Assembly: GCA_944381085.1 (NCBI GenBank)
Contig: CALWJX010000006.1
Coordinates: 28,486-92,485, forward strand
Length of the DNA: 64,000 nt
Origin: an uncultured Clostridia bacterium
GTDB taxonomy: Bacteria; Bacillota; Clostridia; Oscillospirales; CAG-272
Reading direction: 5' to 3'
The position numbers were made by a program, and so were the translations under genes. The notes beneath the pieces were generated by a model. That model was not told where the DNA came from, did not search any database, and saw nothing but the letters and a program-made list of their open reading frames with translations. Numbering within the stretch: the stretch's first letter is position 1; each line of letters begins with the position of its first letter. Below are positions 59,843 through 64,000 of the stretch, piece after piece.

Positions 59843-59873
59843 AGTTAACACGTTAATCGTTAATGCGTTAACT
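59843..59873 (-). promoter_or_regulatory. GTTAAC-based operator of the marR-ABC operon
   Basis: A 31-base sequence from AGTTAAC to GTTAACT pairs at 12 of 15 positions about its centre and contains internal CGTTAA elements. It lies seven bases after the -10. A weaker related site (TTAACACATTAAC) is near 59815-59827. Binding by the adjacent MarR protein is inferred from position. Confidence 0.75.
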
Positions 59874-59880
59874 ATTATAT

Positions 59881-59908
59881 ATTATACCACTTAAAAATAA
59901 AATGTCAA
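59881..59908 (-). promoter_or_regulatory. Promoter of the marR-ABC operon
   Basis: Minus-strand TTGACA (59903-59908), 16 bases, TATAAT (59881-59886). Confidence 0.82.
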
Positions 59909-60094
59909 GTGAACATACTGTGATTTTACGTAGAATTTGAAAATGTCAAATCGGGAAATTTTATGCAATATAACGGTTATGATGTTGACAAAAAATACAG
60001 ATTTTTCACAGTTTCGTTTTTATTTTTTGAGGTTAAAATCAATCGACTATGGCAAAAATATCAACAGAGAAAAGAAAGGCGGTAAAATAATCAT
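59909..60094 (+). other. adhE upstream region
   Basis: A TTGACA is present near 59982, but no matching -10 is convincing. I could not find a clear Rex operator (TTGTTAA-like palindrome), although adhE is often Rex-controlled. AAAGGCGG near 60075 is the ribosome site. Confidence 0.4.
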
Positions 60095-62695
60095 ATGAAT
60101 GCAACATTAAATGAAAAATCGACCGATAAGATAGACCGGATCGTCAGCGAGGTGAGAGCCGCGCAGGAAAAATTTTCGACATTTTCTCAGGAAAAAACTG
60201 ACGAGATATTTTTTGCCGCGGCTATGGCAGCAAGCGCTCAAAGGATTCCGCTTGCAAAAGCGGCGTATGAGGAGACGGGCAGGGGAGTCATGGAGGACAA
60301 GGTGATAAAGAATCATTTTGCCGCGGAATATGTATATAATGCGTATAAAAATACAAAGACTGTCGGCGTGATTGAGGAGGACAGTCTGACCGGAATTAAA
60401 AAAATCGCTGAGCCTTTGGGAGTGATAGCCGCGGTAATACCCACGACAAATCCCACGTCTACGGCGATTTTCAAAATATTGCTTGCCCTGAAGACCCGAA
60501 ACGGCATAATAATAAGTCCTCATCCCGCCGCGAAGGAATGTACCGTAATGGCTGCGCGGATTATGGCGGAGGCGGCGTATAAGGCGGGAGCGCCAAAGGG
60601 AGTAATATCCTGGCTTACCGATATATCGACCGAGAGCACCTCATATCTTATGTCGCGGTGCGATATCGTGCTTGCCACCGGAGGACCGGGGATGGTGCGC
60701 GCGGCTTATTCCTGCGGCAAACCCGCGCTCGGCGTGGGTTCGGGAAATACCCCGGTAATTATAGATAAAAGCGCGGATATCACGCTTGCGGTAAATTCCG
60801 TAATACATTCAAAAATATTCGACAACGGTATGATATGCGCGTCGGAGCAGGCGCTTATCGCGGACGCCGAGGTTTACGAAAGCGTCAGGGATGAGTTTGC
60901 CCGGCGCGGGTGCAGAATACTTGATGAGGAGGAAAAGGAAAGGCTACGCCTGTTTATGTTTCCCGACGGCAGAAGGATAAATCCGGACGTGGTGGGTATG
61001 AGCGCGTCAAAGATTGCCGGTATGGCGTCGATTTCAGCGCCTTCCGATACCAAAATTCTTATAGCTGAGCTTGAGGATTATTCCGACAGCGAGGTGCTGG
61101 CAAAGGAAAAGCTCTCTCCGGTGCTTGCGCTGTATAAATCCAAAGACTTTGAGCAGGCTCTTGAAATCGCCGACTGTCTTGTAAGGGAAGGCGGTATAGG
61201 GCATACGTCGTCAATTTATATTGACGAGATCAGAGAAAAGGAAAAACTCGGCTTGTTTGAGCGCCGGATGAAGACCGGCAGAATACTTGTAAACACCCCC
61301 GCGTCGTTCGGCGCCATAGGAGATATATATAACTTCGCTCTTTCGCCCTCGCTGACTCTGGGCTGCGGAAGCTGGGGAGGAAACTCGGTGTCCGAAAATG
61401 TGGGTGTAAAGCATCTGATGAATATTAAAACGGTGGCGCGCAGAAGGGAAAATACTCTTTGGGCAAAAGCGCCCGAAAAAGTTTATATGAAAAGAGGCTG
61501 TCTTGTTACCGCGATAAAAGAACTTGCCGCCGAAAACAAAAAAAGAGCCTTTGTCGTGACCGACCGGTTTCTTGAGAAAAGCGGACTTTCGTCATCGGTT
61601 ACCAAAAGGCTTTCGGATGAAGGAATCGACTATACGGTTTTTTCGGGAGTTGAGCCTGACCCCGTGATTTCCTGCGTGATAAGAGGGGCGGAGGAAATGA
61701 AGGCATATGAGCCTGATCTTATAGTGGCTGTGGGCGGAGGCTCCGCTATGGACGCGGCAAAAATCATGTGGGCGTTGTATGAACACCCCGAGCTTGATTT
61801 TACGTTGATGGCGGAACGGTTTTCGGATATCAGAAAGCGAATCTATACTTTCCCGAAAATGGGACAAAAGGCATATTTTGTCGCAATTCCCACTACCGCG
61901 GGCACCGGTTCGGAGGTGACGCCCTTCTCGGTAATAACCGATGACATAAGCGGAATTAAATATCCTGTCGCGGATTATGAGCTGATGCCGGATATGGCGG
62001 TTATTGACGCGGATTTGCAGCTTACTGTCCCTAAAGGTCTGACCGCGGCTTCCGGAATTGACGCTTTGACTCATGCGATAGAAGCTTATGGATCGATGAT
62101 GGCGACCGATTACACCGATGGACTCAGCTGCCAGGCGGTGCAGATCATATTTGAATATCTACCGTTGGCATATAACGAGGGAGAGAATAATCCCTACGCT
62201 CGAGAAAAGATGTCCGTGGCGGCGGCGATTGCCGGTATGGCGTTCGCAAATGCGTTTTTGGGACTGTGTCATTCTATGGCGCATAAGCTGGGAGCTTATT
62301 TTCATCTGCCGCACGGAGTGGCAAACGCCTTGCTTATCACGTATGTTATGCGGTATAACGCCGATCCCGTTCCAGAAAAAATGGGCTTGTTCCCTCAGTA
62401 TCAGTATCCCAAAACGCTTGAACGCTATGCAAAACTCGCACAGTACGCCGGAGTCTGCGAGGATTCGGACGAGGCGAAGCTTGAGAGCTTTATAAACAGG
62501 ATAAACGAACTTAAGGAGTGCATAGGTATAAAATCAACTGTCCGTGAGTATGTTCCGGATGAGGATAAGTTTTTCTCTGTTCTTGACAGAATGGCGCAGG
62601 ACGCTTTTGACGACCAGTGTACGGGCGCAAACCCGAGGTATCCCTTAATCAGAGAAATCAAAGAGATATATACAAAGGCGTATTATGGGGAATAA
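60095..62695 (+). CDS. adhE: Bifunctional acetaldehyde-CoA/alcohol dehydrogenase
   Basis: It reduces acetyl-CoA to acetaldehyde and then ethanol, regenerating NAD+ in fermentation. The 866-residue protein has an aldehyde-dehydrogenase half (PLGVIAAVIPTTNPTSTAIF, GVGSGNTPVIID, catalytic Cys248 in NGMICASEQ) and an iron alcohol dehydrogenase half (VAVGGGSAMDAAKIMW, IPTTAGTGSEVTPFSVIT, GIDALTHAIEAYGS, CHSMAHKLGAYFHLPHGVAN). Length and order are normal for AdhE, which forms filaments called spirosomes. The PflX-like gene lies convergently next to it. Confidence 0.97.
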   Translation: MNATLNEKSTDKIDRIVSEVRAAQEKFSTFSQEKTDEIFFAAAMAASAQRIPLAKAAYEETGRGVMEDKVIKNHFAAEYVYNAYKNTKTVGVIEEDSLTGIKKIAEPLGVIAAVIPTTNPTSTAIFKILLALKTRNGIIISPHPAAKECTVMAARIMAEAAYKAGAPKGVISWLTDISTESTSYLMSRCDIVLATGGPGMVRAAYSCGKPALGVGSGNTPVIIDKSADITLAVNSVIHSKIFDNGMICASEQALIADAEVYESVRDEFARRGCRILDEEEKERLRLFMFPDGRRINPDVVGMSASKIAGMASISAPSDTKILIAELEDYSDSEVLAKEKLSPVLALYKSKDFEQALEIADCLVREGGIGHTSSIYIDEIREKEKLGLFERRMKTGRILVNTPASFGAIGDIYNFALSPSLTLGCGSWGGNSVSENVGVKHLMNIKTVARRRENTLWAKAPEKVYMKRGCLVTAIKELAAENKKRAFVVTDRFLEKSGLSSSVTKRLSDEGIDYTVFSGVEPDPVISCVIRGAEEMKAYEPDLIVAVGGGSAMDAAKIMWALYEHPELDFTLMAERFSDIRKRIYTFPKMGQKAYFVAIPTTAGTGSEVTPFSVITDDISGIKYPVADYELMPDMAVIDADLQLTVPKGLTAASGIDALTHAIEAYGSMMATDYTDGLSCQAVQIIFEYLPLAYNEGENNPYAREKMSVAAAIAGMAFANAFLGLCHSMAHKLGAYFHLPHGVANALLITYVMRYNADPVPEKMGLFPQYQYPKTLERYAKLAQYAGVCEDSDEAKLESFINRINELKECIGIKSTVREYVPDEDKFFSVLDRMAQDAFDDQCTGANPRYPLIREIKEIYTKAYYGE

Positions 62696-62758
62696 GGCTG
62701 AAAACGGAATTATGCAGACAGTAGGCGAATTTCCTATTGAAATTTTTAATTGATTTGC

Positions 62759-63646
62759 TCAGAAATCCGGGGTAAATGCCGCACTTGCCGAGTCCCGATG
62801 CTGAAAATATCCCGAAAATCCGAGCCTTGTCGCTTCGTCGAGCACACTGTTATATTCAAAAGACGTAAGTTTACGCTCCAGGTTTTTGTGTCTGACGCAC
62901 TCCCGATTCTGCATATAAAAATCGGGAGTATATTGGCTCATAAGACTGAGTATAATATCGTCGGGCTCAACAATACTTCTAAGATGTCTGAGAATATTTA
63001 TCGAATCATGTCTGCATCCCGGAAGCACCAGATGACGTACAATTACGCCTCCCGCAAGCTTTTTTCCGTCTTGCGAATACTTCGGCTTTCCGGTCTGGCG
63101 CAGCATTTCCTTTATAGCGTCGGTGCAGACTTCAGGGTAGTTGCCCGCCGCGGAGTATCTGAGTGAAAGCTCTGAGGAAAAGTACTTGAAGTCGGGCAGG
63201 TAAATATCGACAAGTTCGTTCAAAGCGCGCAGGGTTTCGACTTTTTCATAGCCTCCGCTGTTCCATACGACAGGCACGGACAGTTTGGGTTTTATTCTGT
63301 AAAGTAAATTTGCAAGTCTGTCCGTGTAATGTGTCGGGGTTATGAATTCGATACATTCCGCGCCTTGTTCGCACAGCCCGAAAATGATTTTTTCAAGTTC
63401 CGACTCACTTGTTCTGTTTCCCTGAGAAAGCAGGCTTATTTTACGGTTCTGGCAGTACACGCAGCGGAGATTGCAACCCGAAAAGAAGATTGCTCCCGCT
63501 CCGTGCTCCGCCGAAATACAGGGCTCTTCATACATGTGAAGCATACTTTTTCCGACATAAAGGTCAGCGGGCATTTTACAGAACCCGGTGCTTTTTTCGC
63601 TTCTTTCAACTCCGCATTCACGCGGACACAGGTAACATTTACTCAA
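62759..63646 (-). CDS. Radical SAM protein, PflX/PflA-like glycyl-radical activase family
   Basis: 295 residues. N-terminal CYLCPRECGVERSEKSTGFC is the PflX-type cysteine pattern. The SAM-cluster motif is CNLRCVYCQN (CxxxCxxC), followed by VWNSGGYE and DIYLPDFKYF. The family is annotated as putative pyruvate formate-lyase activating enzyme, but true PflA function is not proven, and no glycyl radical enzyme is in the window. It starts at TTG behind AGAGG. A promoter lies at 63754-63782. It is convergent with adhE, 63 bases apart. Confidence 0.88.
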   Translation of the reverse strand: MSKCYLCPRECGVERSEKSTGFCKMPADLYVGKSMLHMYEEPCISAEHGAGAIFFSGCNLRCVYCQNRKISLLSQGNRTSESELEKIIFGLCEQGAECIEFITPTHYTDRLANLLYRIKPKLSVPVVWNSGGYEKVETLRALNELVDIYLPDFKYFSSELSLRYSAAGNYPEVCTDAIKEMLRQTGKPKYSQDGKKLAGGVIVRHLVLPGCRHDSINILRHLRSIVEPDDIILSLMSQYTPDFYMQNRECVRHKNLERKLTSFEYNSVLDEATRLGFSGYFQHRDSASAAFTPDF

Positions 63647-63753
63647 GTTATTTTCCTCTTACAATTTTATTTATATTGGAGTTTTTCTGAGCCGGTATAT
63701 GAGATAATTTGCGTTTCCGTTTGGAAAAGCGCCGATTTAAGGCTTCTTGAGTA

Positions 63754-63782
63754 ATTATACAACAAAAATAAAAACATTTCAA
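63754..63782 (-). promoter_or_regulatory. Promoter of the PflX-like gene
   Basis: Minus-strand TTGAAA (63777-63782), 17 bases, TATAAT (63754-63759). The rest of the 63647-63840 gap holds the divergent promoter of the repeat array. Confidence 0.78.
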
Positions 63783-63803
63783 TATTTTTCATTATTTTTT
63801 CCA

Positions 63804-63832
63804 TTTACTTGTTTTGGGGGTTGTGATATAAT
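63804..63832 (+). promoter_or_regulatory. Promoter directly before tandem array 2
   Basis: TTTACT (63804-63809), 17 bases, TATAAT (63827-63832), eight bases before the first repeat. The same TTTACTTG and TGATATAATG ends occur in the promoter before array 1 at 17772-17800. Confidence 0.75.
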
Positions 63833-63840
63833 GTTATTAT

Positions 63841-64000
63841 GCATACAGCGTAAAGAATACAAAATAATGGTAATCTCTTGCTGTATGCCGCAGTTTTGCT
63901 CGGCGCAAAACTGTCCGGGTTAAGCATACAGCGTAAAGAATACAAAATAATGGTAATCTCTTGCTGTATGCCGCAGTTTTGCTCGGCGCAAAACTGTCCG
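63841..64000 (+). repeat. 83-bp tandem hairpin repeat array (array 2), running off the window
   Basis: Two near-identical units, starting at 63841 and 63924; the second is cut by the window end. Each has GCATACAGC...GCTGTATGC (stem A) and CAGTTTTGC-N5-GCAAAACTG (stem B), then TCCGGGTT. The stems and the GCGTAAAG box match array 1 (17518-17771), while the 25-base loop of stem A differs. The array probably continues beyond the window, so the number of units and the following gene are unknown. Confidence 0.9.

Noticed and set aside
59909..60094. Rex operator upstream of adhE
   Set aside because: No TTGTTAA-like inverted repeat pair was visible; a lone TTGACA is not enough.

Overview
The window looks like a chromosomal segment of an anaerobic, Gram-positive Bacillota of class Clostridia, probably a gut Oscillospirales-type organism. 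The taxonomic guess is inference. It rests on strong AGGAGG-type ribosome sites, many near-perfect sigma-A promoters (TTGACA-17-TATAAT), and families typical of such anaerobes: a group-B-like [FeFe] hydrogenase, a flavodiiron protein fused to rubredoxin, AdhE, radical SAM activases, BspA-type LRR lipoproteins and a Cthe_2159-type lipoprotein. I saw no rRNA, tRNA, CRISPR array, prophage or intact transposase.

Layout. 0-16 kb is mostly housekeeping: asd with a cut-off CBM9-like gene, recA-recX, a methyltransferase, an HtrA protease with an orphan OmpR-type regulator, ychF, an unknown membrane-anchored protein overlapping trmB-truB, a GH39-like glycosidase, aspartokinase and a DUF1015 gene. 16-27 kb holds an iron alcohol dehydrogenase whose leader carries an 85-bp tandem hairpin repeat, a marR/MATE-kinase fusion pair, an unknown envelope operon that includes a catalytically degenerate VanY-like protein, rpsO-pnp, and two half-size TauE/SafE genes. 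27-41 kb holds ftsK, lgt, a CPBP protease, the hydrogenase, the flavodiiron protein, a VTT membrane protein, a two-component system, a UroD-like protein and cysK.

41.0-45.7 kb is the most interesting region. It is a compact five-gene operon, from a good promoter to a terminator: PlsC-like acyltransferase, acyl carrier protein, a fused ketosynthase plus catalytically dead ketosynthase (KS-CLF-like), FabG-type ketoreductase and FabZ-type dehydratase. Together these suffice for iterative type II chain extension to an unsaturated (polyene-like) or fatty product and its transfer to an acceptor. No aromatic starter genes are present. I infer an uncharacterised small lipid or polyketide pathway.

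46-55 kb is accessory: a DUF2089 regulator next to a large soluble protein with a 16-residue glycine-rich solenoid, a glycosidase interrupted by an in-frame TGA, two tandem LRR lipoproteins and a large GH99-like lipoprotein. 55-64 kb has a marR-ABC-ABC export operon with a clear operator, adhE, a PflX-like radical SAM gene, and at the window end a second array of the same hairpin repeat found near 17.5 kb, again directly behind a very similar promoter.

Three dispersed ~100-bp intergenic repeats (6.2, 14.8 and 27.5 kb) and three near-identical terminator stems (45.9, 48.3 and 51.3 kb) add non-coding structure. Family assignments are by motif recognition from sequence alone; no database search was run.
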